Shown: positions 21,908 through 33,884, counted from the stretch's first letter. The stretch is 64,000 nt of DNA from Cryptomeria japonica (GCF_030272615.1 NC_081410.1:501916442-501980441), one strand, 5' to 3'. Notes: generated by a model from the sequence alone, not told the origin. Program-made: numbers and translations.

Positions 21908-23115
21908 TTATAAGATCTTCTAAAATCTAGAATCTGTATTATAACTCCTAGAGATCTGAAACCACTCTCAAACATCTTGCCAATATATACATGAAATATA
22001 ACTTAAATTATAAGAAAGGAAAAGGACAAAGGGAAATGTGAATTAAACTTAAATGATATATTTCATGTATATATAGTTTGTTTGTTTTTAAAAGTAAAAA
22101 AAAATAAAAATAAAAATGTATATAGAGTTTATTTAAAAAATAAAAAAATAAAAAAAAGGGTAACAGGATCGCATTTGCTAAATGTGTTTTTAATTATTGT
22201 AAAAAATGAAACGGGATCCCGTTTCGTAAACAGGATCTAGTTTCTAAAAATTTCAAACTTTGGTTTGGTTGTAGCTTTGGTTTTGGCTTGGGAAATGGCT
22301 TGGAGAGCAGATCCTTTGGCTTGGACCTAGTTTGACCTGCAACTTGAAGGCCAAATCAATCTTCATATAAAATAATGACTTCAAAAATATATCTGAACAC
22401 CAAATTTTCAGAATTTTTTTAGATAATGAAAACCCATTATAGTAGAGACTGTCTAGATTCGAAAAATGTATTTTTTTTAAAAAATGGATAAATATTTTTA
22501 GTTTTAAAATAATGACTAATGAAAGAGGTCCGTAAACTCAAATTAACATGGTTTTTAAGTTTTTTAATAACTTTTTTGTCTCTATGTTTTTTGAAAAATA
22601 AAATATATGGCATCAAACTAGAGACAATTCTATAGAGTTTAAAAAAAAACCAAAAAATGTTAAGTTTAGGTCAAATTATGCTTGTCGTACACAAGAATTT
22701 TTCAAAACAATGATTATGCCCAATAAAAAATTAACAAAAAAAAAAAATTACAGAAAAAATTAGAAAACAATATTCTCATCAAGGGTGAGTGAGTTATAGA
22801 TCTTTTCCCAAAAGGATTTATAAAAGTAATTTGATTTAGGTCAAATTATGCTTGTTGTACACGGGCATGGTGTGGTCCTAAAAAGTGACTTTTAAACTAT
22901 AGCTTTTAGTAATTCCTATTCAAACTTCATTTTTAAGATCTGGGTATTAAAATAAATTACATATTTGGAAAGTAGACTTCGAGAACTACATTTTCTATTA
23001 TTGATTTTTTCCAAGATTCATTCTTTAAGTGCCTCAAATGTTTAGGTCAAACAAGATGAAATTGAAAAAAATGGGAAAAAACTTCCACTTTTTGGCCAAA
23101 AAGTGGACACAACTT
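21908..23115. repeat. Right inverted arm of the satellite element
   Basis: About 1.2 kb without coding potential. The reverse complement pairs with the left arm in three places: the TATACATGAAATATA / CACATTTCCCTTTGTCC tract (22010-22075), a CGGGATCCCG-centred palindrome (about 22210-22226), and the outer terminus (23076-23115). Between these are A/T homopolymer runs and a twice-present GGTCAAATTATGCTTGT.GTACAC (22671 and 22839 areas). A local hairpin forms between about 21985 and 22072. Confidence 0.6.
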
Positions 23116-25960
23116 CTTGCAGGTACCCCTCTCAGGATATGAAATTGGAGCTTACCAAAATCCCTTCTCCTAATGAAGTTCGCAATGTGGTCTTCTCTTT
23201 TAAAGGTAAAAAAGTCCTTTGTCCTGATGGCTTCCCTCTATTTTTCTTTATAATTTTTTGGTAGATTGTTTTCTCTGATGTAGTTGTTGCGGCTCAAGAA
23301 TATTTTGGATCCCATTCTCTCCTAAAGGAGCTGAATGCCACCTTCCTTGTTCTCATCCCCAAGAAACCTGATGCCTGCTCTTTTTAGGATTTTAGACCTA
23401 TTAGTCTTTGCAATTCTTTATATAAAGTTTTCACCAAAATCTTGGTGCTCAGACTTAAGAATTTCATCTCTTCTTTAATTTCAAAGCATCAACATGGGTT
23501 TGTTCCTAGGAGGAAGATATTGGATTTTGTTACTGTGGTGCATGTAAACATTCACTCCTTATCTATCAATAAAAAACCTAGCTTTTTCTGAAATTGGACC
23601 TGTTGAAAGATTTTGATAGAGTCAATTGGAATTTTCTTCTTCGAATCCTTAGGGCGTTTAGATTCGGAGATAACTTCATCCAGATTATTGAACAATGTGT
23701 GTCCACCCCCAAATTTTCAGTGTTGACTAATGGATTTGCCTCTGGTTTCTTCTCCGCATCTAGGGGCATTAGATGGGGGGATCCTCTATCTTCTTTCCTT
23801 TTCATTCTGATGAGTGACGCTCTCAGTAAAATTATCTTGAGGGAAGTCAGAAAAGGCAATATTGTGGGATTACGACCCTTCTCTCAGGCACCCTCATGAT
23901 CTCACCAACAATTTGTGGATGATACTTTGTTGGTGGGGGAAGGTTCAGCTAAAGAAGCTAAGAATTTAAAAAATACTCTGGATACTTATGAACAAGGCAC
24001 TGGGAAAAAAATTAGCCTAGCTAAAAGCTCAATTTTTTTCTTTAACACCCCTAAGCATAGGAAAAAGAAGATTTCCATGATTCTAGGGTGTAAAGTTGGA
24101 ATTCTGCCCGACTCTTATTTAGGTCTTCCCCTTTGCCATGGTCTGGCCCCAGACTCCTTCTAGGCGAACCTTATTGATAGATTCCAGAATAAGTTGGCGG
24201 GGTGGAAAGCTGCTTTGCAAAGCCAAGCTGGTAAGCTCCAAGTGCTCAAAATTTTGTTTCAGAGCCTCCCAGTTTATGTTATGAGTTTATTCAAAATCCC
24301 TGCCAAAATTGCTGATAAACTGGAAAGAATAAAAAAAAAAAATTGTGGATAGGGACTCAATATAAGAATAGATTATATCTTGTGGCTTGGAATCAAGTTT
24401 TCCCTCCCAAGTCCATGGGAGGATTGGACATTAGAAATCTGAGAGATTTAAATAAATCCCTAATGGTCAAGCAACTGTGGAGATGTCTTATAGAGAATAA
24501 TGAATGGATTGACATTTTCAAACATAAATACCACATTTTGGATATCCAAAACACTTTGGAATCTTATGAACTTCCCAATGTTGTTTATGATTTATGGAGC
24601 AACTTCTTTGGCTACTCCAAAGTTATTTTGCATGGTTGTAGATGGGTGTTGGAAAAATGGTGATAAAATTAGGTTTTGGGATGACTAGTGGACTGGTGAT
24701 GGCCCCTATCAGATTCTGTGGATAATGCTTTGATACCTATGCAACCTTGGCTAAAATGTATACACATACACGTCCCCCGCTCTCATGTGGAGGATGAAGT
24801 GTTCTGGAATTTCTCTTCTTCTGGGAAATTCAAGGTTGTCAATGCTTATAAGTTCATCTCTAGAAACTCCCCCCCCACCGTCGCCCCCCCTTCTAGGCGG
24901 GTATCTGGAATAAGCTCTTAATTCCGAAAATTAACATTTTTTTCTGGCTGTTTATGGAGGGTAAGATCTCTACCATTCATAATCTTTGCAAAAGAGGTAT
25001 TCCTCTTACTAATAGATGCTTCCTTTGCAAAGAAGCGGAGGAAAATGCTGGTCATCTACTGCTTCACTGCTCTTTTGTTAGGGATATTTGGAATTTCTTT
25101 CTTGATATCTGGAACACTAATTAGGTCTTCCATGATTCTATTCAAAGGTTGTGGTTTGAATTGAAGTGCCCCTTTGACAATCAGGCTTTGGGAGTTCCCT
25201 GGAATTTGTCTCTTCCTCATATTGCTTGGGGTATTTGGAAATAAAGAAACAATAGTCTTTAGAGATTTGGATTCTTCTACGCTTCTTGTGGCTACTAGAA
25301 TTCATAATTCTACCAAGGAGAAATTTCTGCACTCCTGCCCCAGTAAAAAGAATGACCATCCCCTCCCTACTCTCTAGGAGGAATGGGATGCTATCAAATG
25401 GTGGCAAATTGATTGGGATATTGCCATTCCAGTGCACAAAACAAAGCAGTACAGACAAAATGTTCTTTGGTATCCCCCTATGGGATGGACCAAAATCAAT
25501 GTGGATGGGGGGCCAAAAGGGAATCCTGGGCTGGTCGGGTACAAGGGAGTGGCTAGAAATCATATGGGTCTGCTGGTTTCTACGGTGGCACTCCCTCTAG
25601 GCACATAGTTGAACCACTTTATGGAGGCCAGTGTTGCCCACATTGGGTTACACATGGCTAAAAGAGAAGGATATAGAAAGGTTTGGTTGGAGTCTGACTC
25701 ACTAAACACTATCAATTGTCTGAATGGGCACACGGGTCCTAGCTGGACGCTTGCTAATCTAATCAAGGATTTTCGATATATAATAAATGAGTTGAAACAA
25801 TTCAAAATTTCAACATTTTTTGGGAAGGAAACAAAGCGGTGGATATACTAGCCAATATGGTGGTAGGCTACGTGGCGGTTAAATGGTGGAGCAGTAGGGA
25901 TTCATTCCCAAAAAACTTATGCGATTTGGCTTGTGATGATTCCACCCAATTGGAGTAATC
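23116..25960 (+). pseudogene. LINE ORF2 part 2: RT, zinc finger, RNase H
   Basis: LINE coding resumes near 23135 with an RT N-terminal block (KIPSPNEV, then CPDGFP). RT motifs follow: DFRPISLCNSLYKV (about 23391-23430), the RWGDPLSSFLFILMSDAL block (about 23773-23825) and the catalytic FVDDTLLVGEG (about 23914-23946), where the usual FADD is FVDD. A reverse-transcriptase zinc-binding region (LCKRGIPLTNRCFLCKEAEE, GHLLLHC) lies at about 24985-25075. An RNase H with INVDGGPKGNPG, MEASVAH and LESDSL lies at about 25495-25860. There are frequent stops and at least one frameshift, so the copy is inactive. Confidence 0.88.
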
Positions 25961-26205
25961 AATGAATTTTAATCAAGATTTGATTGATTTGTTGGGGAAA
26001 CGATTGATTTGTTGGGGAAACGACTCCTTATTTTTTCCCTAACTAAAGATCTAGAAACTTCCCTTGTGCCTGGATTTTCTATCTAATTGTGTGGCCCATT
26101 TTCTGCTACTATTCGGAGAATTTTGTGATGTGGCCCATTTCCTACTATTGTCTAGAGACTTCTCTGGTGTGGCCCATTTCCTATTGTTTGGAAACCTGAA
26201 TCATT
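25961..26205 (+). repeat. Short repeats between LINE RNase H and extra ORF
   Basis: A spacer with three imperfect copies of GTGTGGCCCATTTCCTACTATTG (26080-26190) and a doubled GATTGATTTGTTGGGGAAACGA (25981-26022). Confidence 0.7.
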
Positions 26206-27744
26206 ATGGGTGGGGACAAGAATAGGCAAGAACCGTCTACTTTTGAGAAATGGAAGAAAAACAAGGAGGTGTGGTAGGAAATCATCGATGGGGGAATTGT
26301 CCCCTTCTTGGAAAGACTTCATGGCACTTCTCCTCTGCTCACATAAACCATTGTCAATGGGTCGAAGAAAGGGGTTCAGAGGGTTTATGGTGCTGATTAC
26401 AAGTTGGATGAAACCCTGGTGGTGATGGTTACTAGTCTGGTGATGAATGGGATAAGGTTCTATAGAGACAAGAAAACAAGGGAGGAAGACTTGTCGATTT
26501 TTTTTGACAAAGACAAGGAGTGCTCAAGAGTTAACAAAATGGCTGATGGTGGCTACAATAGGAAAGATGTTATGGCTCCCTGGGTGGACATGGGTGAGTT
26601 CATCATGAGGTATATTATAGTTGATGGAGGATATGCCAGTATCTTTTCCTACCATTTTACCATTTTAAACCATTTTAGGCATGGTAAAATTATTTCTATT
26701 CCTTTCTATCTGGCCTCCTCTTTAGAGAATAGTCCTGAAAAACATATGGAGAATCCAAATAATATTGGTCTTCATGAAGGGCTTATTGTTCTCATCATTG
26801 AGTATGCTAAGACCCTTGAATTTGTGTCCTCTCTATCTAAGAAAGGGAAACATACTAATATTCAGGAAGTCTCTGACTCGAAAATGGATTTGGAGGATAG
26901 TGGGGGTGCCATTCCTTTTGATGACCCTGATTATAAGCCAGTGGAAGAAGGTGAGATGATGGTCACCCCTAGTACGTTCAACAATAAGAATTCCCCCAGA
27001 TGGGTGACCAGCAAATATAAATCTACTAGCAAACAAATTTCTAAGGCCGAGCCCCTTTCTAAATAGAAGAAGCTTGTGGCTAAGGACTATGGTCCGAACA
27101 CTTCAGACCAGGAAATTAAACTGGACATTCCAATTAACATCCTTATGGAAAAGTAGGGGACCATGCCTAAAGAAGAGGATAGTGGGTTACAAAGGAAATG
27201 TACTCTGATGAACCTGGTGATGGAAGCAACCAGAAACCAAAAGAGTTGGTAGAAGTGGGTGGAGAGAGAAATTTATACCCTCAAAGTGGGGGTTAAGGAT
27301 ATAATAGATATCTTCATAGCTTTGCTAGGGCCTAGAAAATCTGAGAAGCTCATGATTATGACCCAAAATCTCTCCCAAGATGTCAAGGTTATGAAATGCA
27401 ACCATGAACAAAGAATTGAAAAGGTGGAATAGTCTATGCCAGAGATAAAGAAAAACCTCAAGAACCTAGTCGACATAAGCAAGGAGGCTATGAATAATAG
27501 TATAGAGGGGCTCAAAAAGATCAATGCCATGATTGCGGAGTACAGATCCATTCACAGTGAACTTGAAAAAGATCTTGGAGGTGAAGACATGGCAGCTGGA
27601 GATAAAAAAACCACAAGGCCTAGTTCCTAGACCAGAAGTAGGAGCAACAACAAGGGCACCTCCAGATTCATTATGGAGGAGCTAGAGGAAATCAATAAGA
27701 TTACCATCTAGAAGAACAAGGAGCTGATGCACTCTCTTAATTGA
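26206..27744 (+). pseudogene. Uncharacterised ORF downstream of LINE RNase H
   Basis: A single frame of 512 codons runs from ATG 26206 (MGGDKN...) to TGA 27742-27744, with about nine in-frame stops and no frameshift; several replace apparent Gln or Trp codons. The N-terminal part looks like a folded domain (DGGIVPFLERLHGTSP, EETL/DETLVVMVT, a YGYHF-like SYHFTILNHFRHG block, LHEGLIVLIIEY). The middle is acidic and the C-terminal part is a Lys/Glu-rich coiled coil (about 27430-27590). It lies between RNase H and the LINE tail on the same strand, so it belongs to the LINE insertion. It is not a recognised LINE ORF1. I cannot name the family; capture of a host gene is possible. Confidence 0.6.
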
Positions 27745-27903
27745 GTGGTTTGGTTTTTTTGTCTATGTCTCTTTTTCTTTCGTTTCTATTCTGGGGTGTT
27801 CCCCTATTTTGTTGTTGGTTTATGTCTGTTTGGCTGATGGCTAGCTTTTGTAAAACTTTTGGTTTCGGGTCCATGTAAAACCCATTTATCTTTATAAAAA
27901 ATA
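27745..27903 (+). other. LINE 3' UTR and A-rich tail
   Basis: A T/G-rich stretch (TTTTTTTGTCTATGTCTC...) ends in TTTATAAAAAATA, typical of plant L1 3' ends, and directly abuts the ATCAAAA duplication. Confidence 0.7.
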
Positions 27904-27910
27904 ATCAAAA
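27904..27910. repeat. Right target-site duplication of the LINE (ATCAAAA)
   Basis: Matches 1479-1485. Copia-A RT sequence resumes immediately to the right. Confidence 0.7.
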
Positions 27911-28560
27911 TATTATCATGATCGATCTTGAAATATAGATTATTGTTAGTAGTACCTTTTTTCAATCCTAGCTTCAGTAGACACTTATCCAATCTAGCAT
28001 ACCAAGCGTTAGGCGCTTTCTTTAATCCATACAAATATTTCTTCAATCGACAAAACATATCTTTTTCATCAGTCAATTGAAGTCCATTTAGTTGCTCAAT
28101 GTACACTTCCTCTTCCAATTCACCATTTAGAAATGTTGACTTTACATCCATCTGATAGAATTTTAAATCCGTGTAAGTAGCATAAGCAAGAAATAATCTT
28201 ATAGCTTCAATTTTTGCCACAAGAGCAAAATTCTCCCCAAAATTAATTCCTTTCATCAGTGAATATATTTTACAAACCAGTCTTACTTTATTCCTAACAA
28301 ATTCACCTTCCTCATTCAATTTATTCTAGAAGACCCATTTAGTTCCAATTACATTTTTATCCTTAGGTCTAAGAACAAGAATCCATGAATTATTCTTTTC
28401 AATCTGATTCAATTCTTTGTCCATCGCTTTCACCCAATGTTCATCTTAACATGCTTCATTCACATCCTTAGGTTCAATCTTAGAAATCAAATAATACTCA
28501 ACTTGACCTTCTGTAATTCTTTTCCTAGTCTGAACACCTTTATTTTTATTTCCTATAATT
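27911..28560 (-). pseudogene. copia-A reverse transcriptase, N-terminal half
   Basis: The minus strand encodes typical Ty1/copia RT blocks: KNKVRLV, YQMDVKSTFLNGELEEEVYI, LKKYLYGLKKAPNAWY and a C-terminal DHDNILI at about 27911-27930. Upstream (28320-28560) lies the RT entry region, with NSWILV and GTKWVF flanking stops. The remaining palm, with FIDDII, is at 1455-1480 beyond the LINE. The coding potential is otherwise good between 27904 and 28319, so the LINE insertion itself is a main disruption. Confidence 0.88.
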
Positions 28561-29097
28561 TAATTTTTTGAATGATTTAATCTTACATAACTGGGAGTCT
28601 TAGGATTTTCTTGAATTTCAAACTCTTGATTTCTTTCTTCCGCACTTGCACTATTTCCTTCTCCTTGAGTGACTGGATTCACCAGAACAATTTGAACTTG
28701 CTTTTGGGGTCTAAACTTTCTTACCTTTATCAGAGCTATCATTCTAATCATTTGAATCATATCTGGAGGATTTGGGTTGTCTCTCCATACTTTCATCAAC
28801 TTTGACATTAGCACACTCAACTATTTTCCTCAATCTCTCACTGTAGCACCAGTAAGCATTTCTTTTGGTAGAATAACCAGGAAATATTCCTTCATCACAT
28901 CTAGCATCAAACTTCCCTAAATCTTCATCCCTTTTGATATAACATTTACTTCAAAAAATTCTGAAATATTTAACAACAGGATTATGACCAAACCATAATT
29001 CATAACGAATCTTACGAGTATCACATTTGATATGCACCCAGTTAAGAGTGTATATAGTAGTACTCATAGCTTCTCTCCAATAGATATGCGGAACATT
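28561..29097 (-). pseudogene. copia-A INT-RT spacer
   Basis: The C-terminal integrase region and the hydrophilic linker to RT. A Pro/Gln/Glu-rich segment (28560-28820) and KIRYELWFG-like sequence on the minus strand (about 28990-29015) fit the copia integrase C-terminus. It is broken by stops. Confidence 0.6.
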
Positions 29098-29800
29098 TCA
29101 TTCAATCATCATTGTTCTAGCAACTTCCTGAATGGTTATGTTCTTCCTTTCCACCACTCCATTTTGTTGAGGGGTTCTAGGAGCAGATAATTGTCTCTTT
29201 ATCCCATGCTCTTCATAAAATGTATTGAAATCAACAAAGATGAATTCACCAACTCTGTCAGATCTTATATACTTCATCTTCAATCCTATCTTTGTCTCAA
29301 CCATATCTTTGAAATTACTGAGTTTCTCTAAAGCTTCAGAATTTTCCATTAAGAAGGTAACCCACATCATCCTTGAATAATCATCAATCAGCAACATGAA
29401 ATATCTATCTCCTTGAAAACTTCTGACTCTAGAGGGACCACACAAATTTGTATGCGCAAGATCCAATGATCCATTAGAGAAAGTTTTTTACTTTTGAAAG
29501 AAACTCTGGTTTGTTTTTCCAATTGACATTATTTGCATATAGAGTTAGTAGGCTTCATAAATTTAGGAAGATCTCTTATTTCCCAAGTAGAACTTATCTT
29601 AATCGTGCTATCAAAATTTAAATAACACATCCTTCTATGCCATAACCAACTTTCATCATTCTGAGCAATCAAACAACTTTTACCAACAACATTCAAGTAG
29701 AAGATATTACCTTTTGTCTTTGTACCTGGTGCAGCCTAATTTTTGAAACTACTCAAGATTATACACTTCCCATTCTTGAATTGAAGATCATAAACCTTGT
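29098..29800 (-). pseudogene. copia-A integrase with GAG-pre-integrase domain
   Basis: The integrase core is open at 29466-29098: it starts in DLAHTNLCGP, has LLIDDYSRMMWV for the first Asp, RSDRVGEF for the second, and PQQNGVVERKN for the catalytic Glu. Upstream (29470-29800) is the GAG-pre-integrase and zinc-binding segment, with a WLWHRRM block near 29630-29650 and LPKFMKPTNSIC. Stops break the join. The order PR-INT-RT confirms Ty1/copia. Confidence 0.88.
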
Positions 29801-30262
29801 CAGCCATCTCTCAAACACTCAAAATATTATTCTTTAGGCCTCCTACATATAAGACATCATCATTATTGTTCTTACCATCAAGAGAAATAGAATCTCTACC
29901 ATGAATTATACAAGCTTTGTCATCAACAAACCTAACAACACCACCATTGTACTTTTCCAAGCTCACCAAATTTATGTTATCACTTGTCATATGATGAGAG
30001 AATCCGCTGTCAATCACCCATTTATCTTTTTCTTCAACTTGTGCAGCCAAAGATCTTTCCTCATTAATGTAGCTAGGAGAATTAGTAGGCATTGGATCAT
30101 CTTCCTTGATAGCAATAAACACGCATTCATTATCACTTAAATTTCCTTGATTAGATTCTTCATCAGTCACAACTTCATCAACAACATAATAACATCTCTT
30201 CTGAAATTTAGACTTGTAGATTTTCTTAGGAATTCTTTTCGGGCACCTTGGAGAAAAATGTC
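29801..30262 (-). pseudogene. copia-A protease
   Basis: The aspartic protease region has KWVIDSGFSHHMTSD (about 29990-30035), with the catalytic DSG. It follows a zinc-knuckle remnant, CNKIGHFSPRCP, at about 30240-30280. The segment 30170-29811 is open for 119 codons. Confidence 0.85.
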
Positions 30263-31052
30263 CTATCTTATTGCATGAAAATATTTAAGAGGCAAATTTC
30301 CTTCATACTTACCAGCTCCCTTGGGTAATCTCCTGGAAATTAGTGCTTCAAGATCCTCAAGATCTTTTTCTTCTTCTTCAATTTCGTTCATCTCTTTCTC
30401 ATATCTAGATATCCTTCTTAAAGAACATTCACCCAGATCAAATGTTTGCTTGTCTTTTTTGGAAATAGTAGCTTTGAATGTAGATTCTACCTTAGAAAGA
30501 TAATCACCAAATTCACTCAATTTGAACGGTCATAACTTACTAATCAACATGTCTATGGTCACATCAATCACGGTCTGGATCTCTTGAATAGAAGCAACTT
30601 TATGTTTGTAGGATGTAGGCAATGATCTTAGCACTTTATCAACTATCTTTGAATCTTCTAACTTTCCACCAACACATCTAATATTGTACACAAGTTCATT
30701 CACCTTCTACATAAAAGAATTAATGTTCCCATCTTCGCCCATATTCAACATCTCATACTTCTCTTTTAGGCTTTGGAATTTAGCAATATTCACATGCCTA
30801 TCTCCTTCATATAGGGTTTCCAAATTCTTCCAAATCTCATTAGCAGTTTGCAATTCCATCATATTTATCATTTTTGAATTAGTCAAAGCACTCAACAATG
30901 CTTCCTTAGCCCTGATATTGTCTTCTACTTCCTTAATCTCATCCGAAGTTGAAGGACGATTTGCAAGAATAGTATATTTGTCTCTAGTATCTTTCTTGTA
31001 ATCTTCACCAATGCATCTCAAGTTACACTCCATTCAGTTCTTCCCAAGAGAA
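30263..31052 (-). pseudogene. copia-A gag
   Basis: A copia gag (UBN2-type): the 31033-30707 segment begins MECNLRCIGEDY and includes EIWKNLETLYEGD, typical of the family; 30520-30263 is the C-terminal charged part ahead of the zinc knuckle. The N-terminal residues lie at 34711-34762, on the far side of the gag-PR gypsy insertion: FYGTNYP there would precede this segment. Confidence 0.82.
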
Positions 31053-31850
31053 TGATGATGCAACCATGGTTCGTAGGGTCCTCAAAGAGAACAATCCATA
31101 TCATGTAGCAAGAGTGAGACAATGGTAACAACAATATAGATTATAGAAAATGCAAGATCAGACATCTGCAATATCATAGATTCATGATAAACTAGCCAAC
31201 AACATGTGGGTAAACATACATGCTTACAAGCCTAGTTATAGAATATATTCCAGAATATAATCCATCTAGACCTCGAAGAGGTGTTCTGATTACAAATCAT
31301 GAATTGATGTCATCATATACCTTTGTTTTCTATCAAAGGATTGAATACAACAATATATAGCATCTGGAACACATCTGTGTTAGCCACAAAAGATTACATT
31401 CTCCAAGACAGAAAAATGAAATGTGTAAAATAGGTCAGACCCAAAGCATGAAAATCTCCTTTAGAAAGAACACAAATGAAGTATGGACCACAAAGGAAGG
31501 TCATCCAAGGGCCAGAGAGCATCATGTGTAGTGCCAATTGGATTCACAAGCCAAGAAAATGCTCTGCAAGAGAAGAAATCTCCAAATAGTTGTTAAGATC
31601 AAAACTATTCCAAGAACTAAGAAATAGATAATCCAGAAGCGACAACTTGCCGAAAAAAGATCCAAGTGAACTAAAAATATGGAATAAGGAACAAGAACAA
31701 GTCTGGAAGCCAAAGATCTAGTCCGCAATAAAAAATGAACAACTTCTGGAGGATGCCGAAAGAAACACAGAAATGAACAAAAACAAAACTAGAAACAATT
31801 TTTTTTTTTGGTTGATGCAAGATTTCTCATTGACTAGGTATTCTCTTGCA
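31053..31850 (-). repeat. 3' LTR of the gag-PR element
   Basis: Aligns end to end with 33915-34710, sharing for example GACATCTGCAATATCA, GATTACAAATCATGAATTGATGTC and GGTTGATGCAAGATTTCTCAT. Noticeable divergence indicates an older insertion than Tat1. Confidence 0.85.
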
Positions 31851-33884
31851 TTGGATACCCTAGGTAGAAAAGATGTTCCATGAGAGGAAGCTTATGAACA
31901 TCAAAAAGGATTCAAGATATAGATGACATACGCATTTCTGATCCAAATGTCTTCTTTGTCTACAAATTTCTTCCTCCTTATCTCTTCTTGTACTTCTGCT
32001 AGATTCTCCAACTTCTTCTTCTCTTCTCCTTTCTTTCCTTTCTTCATACATGCACTCTATCTCTTATCACCATTCCCCTTCTTCTGCAAATATAATTTAG
32101 TTCTTCCTTCATAATTCATCTTATTTTCCACCATAACTCTAAATTTATTGTCATTCGGTACCACCATGCTATCCACAAGGTCCTTCTTCAAATCCATGTT
32201 ATCTTTTGCATCCTTCTTCTCAGCATAACTCTTCACAAGAATAGAGTTCTTCACCTCCTTCTCCTTCTCATTCAAAGAAGTCAAAGTAAAATTCTACCCA
32301 TCCTTCTCAATAGTGATCAGGTTCCTTCTACAATTATAGATAGCTCCTCTACCAAATTGCCAAGGTCTAACCAACAAAACATGACAAGCACTCATAGACA
32401 AAACATCACACAAGACTTCATCTTTGTAAGGTCCAATATTAAAATTTACCTAGCACTGTTCTTTCACCTCTTCTACATGATCATATTTCAGCCAACTCAC
32501 ATTATAAGGAGAAGGGTACTCAAGGCTCGTCAAACAAAGCTTCTATACCATCTCCTTAGATACCAGATTATCAGTACTTCTACTATCCAAAGTAACCTTA
32601 AAACACTTACCTCCTAATTTGCAAACAGTCTGGAAAAGATTCTTCCTTTGTGTAGGTTTGTTCTCCTCTCTACTCTACAAGACTCTTCTAAACATAACGG
32701 ATTTTCCCTAGTTCTACCATACTCACATTTGTATCTCTAGTTTCTTGGTCCTTGGGTGCTAAGACATTTCTATCCATTCCTTTGTTACCCTGAGAGTATT
32801 CATAAGATCTATCTTTGATTTCCCCATACTTTAAGTATTTACCCAGGAACTCCTACTACTACTGCCATTTTCTTTTCCTTGTGTCTTATGGTCCAATTCT
32901 TTACTCTATTTAGATTTTGATTCTTCAGTAGTTTGTTTCTCCATATTGCCACTCATCTGCCCTATGTCCATTGCATATCTCTCTCTTCCCCTAGGTTTAT
33001 TTTGTTGTCTTCTTTTCACTCTATCTTCTTCCTTCAGAGAATATTGATAAGCCTCCTCAACTATAGAAATATTCAACATACTCATCTCATCCTGAATGTT
33101 AAATCAAAGTCCATTTTTGTATCTATCTACCTTCTCCCTGTTGCTATCCATCTCTTGATTTCTAGATCTAATCAACACCTTGTAGAATTCCTCAGCACAC
33201 TCTTTGATACTCATGTCCTTCTACTTCAGGTTTTACAACTTCTTGAACAAGTCCAACTCATAGTCTCCCAGAATCAATTTAGTCTTCAATCTTGCAACCA
33301 TTTGTCTCCATTGAGTTTTCATCTCACCATTCTCTACTCTATCTCTCTACAACTCTTTCCACCATATAGTAGTGTGCCATTTTGACTTATTTTGTGCTAA
33401 CATAACTCTCTATGGATCTTTAATATCTTCAAACTTGAACTAGTCCTCCAACTCTCTAATCCAATCTATCAAGTCTTCTGGATTCAATATACCTAAAAAG
33501 TTAGAAACCTCAACTTTATAAATTTTACTCACTTGTGCCACCGCTTTAAGAAATCTATCTTCTCCCTCATCTGCCACTCCTTCAACCTCTTTGGCCTCTA
33601 CCTCTTCCTCTTCCTTTTCATACTAATCCTCTAATTTTGGATTCCTCTGCAAACCAACCAATGCATTTTAGATCTCATTCCTCATCTTATTTATGAAATC
33701 CTCCATCATCTTCTCTACCCTTCTAGGGTTCATTCTTCTCAGCAGCATCTCCTCCTTTTATCTAGTGCAACTAATTCAACTCGGTGATCTAACTACAAGT
33801 TCTAATTGCCTCTCTGTCGGCGATCTATTGAACATACTTTTAGCCTGCCTCAATTTGATGCTTTGTTCACCCAAAGGAATGCTT
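31851..33884 (-). pseudogene. Gypsy-type gag and protease, degenerate
   Basis: The minus strand from about 33650 encodes a Ty3/gypsy gag (FLGILNPEDLIDWIRELEDQ, then KMKTQWRQM-like and YDLFKKLQNLKQ-like segments; a basic KRRQQNKPRGR tract near 32990-33030). Protease remnants follow (TLDSRSTDNLVSKEM near 32545-32590, usual motif DSGST; HVLLVRPWQF near 32355-32385), ending with a Lys/Glu-rich tail (32284-32057). Stops are numerous. Nothing of RT or integrase is seen before the LTR, so this is a deletion derivative or a gag-only family. Confidence 0.75.

Larger units (their letters stand above)
2931..23115. mobile_element. Inverted-arm element carrying a palindromic satellite
   Basis: This insertion splits the LINE ORF2. 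Its outer ends are inverted: the left reads AAGTTGTATCCACTT and the reverse complement of the right reads AAGTTGTGTCCACTT, both followed within ~20 bases by GTGGAAGTTTT. Further in, GGGATCCC-rich segments and a tract around ATACATGAAATATA / CACATTTCTCTTTGTC (3194-3243 left, about 22020-22075 inverted on the right) also pair. Between the arms lies a ~2.5-kb palindromic satellite, itself split by Tat1. No transposase is visible, so it would be non-autonomous. The superfamily is unassigned. An alternative is satellite DNA captured during double-strand-break repair. Confidence 0.55.
1486..27903 (+). mobile_element. L1-type LINE, split by a ~20-kb insertion
   Basis: A plus-strand non-LTR retrotransposon lies inside copia-A RT. 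The left part (1486 to about 2930) carries an apurinic-type endonuclease and linker; the right part (from about 23116) carries RT, a zinc-finger domain and RNase H, then an unusual extra ORF (26206-27744) and a short A-rich tail. Flanking ATCAAAA heptamers support one insertion. Net LINE length is about 6.2 kb. No ORF1 precedes the endonuclease, so the copy is 5'-truncated or of unusual organisation. Many stops replace Gln, Arg or Trp codons, consistent with C-to-T decay. Confidence 0.85.

Noticed and set aside
32933-33385. 150-codon plus-strand ORF, Leu/Ser/His-rich
   Set aside because: Reverse strand of the degenerate gypsy gag (Lys/Glu-rich on the minus strand).
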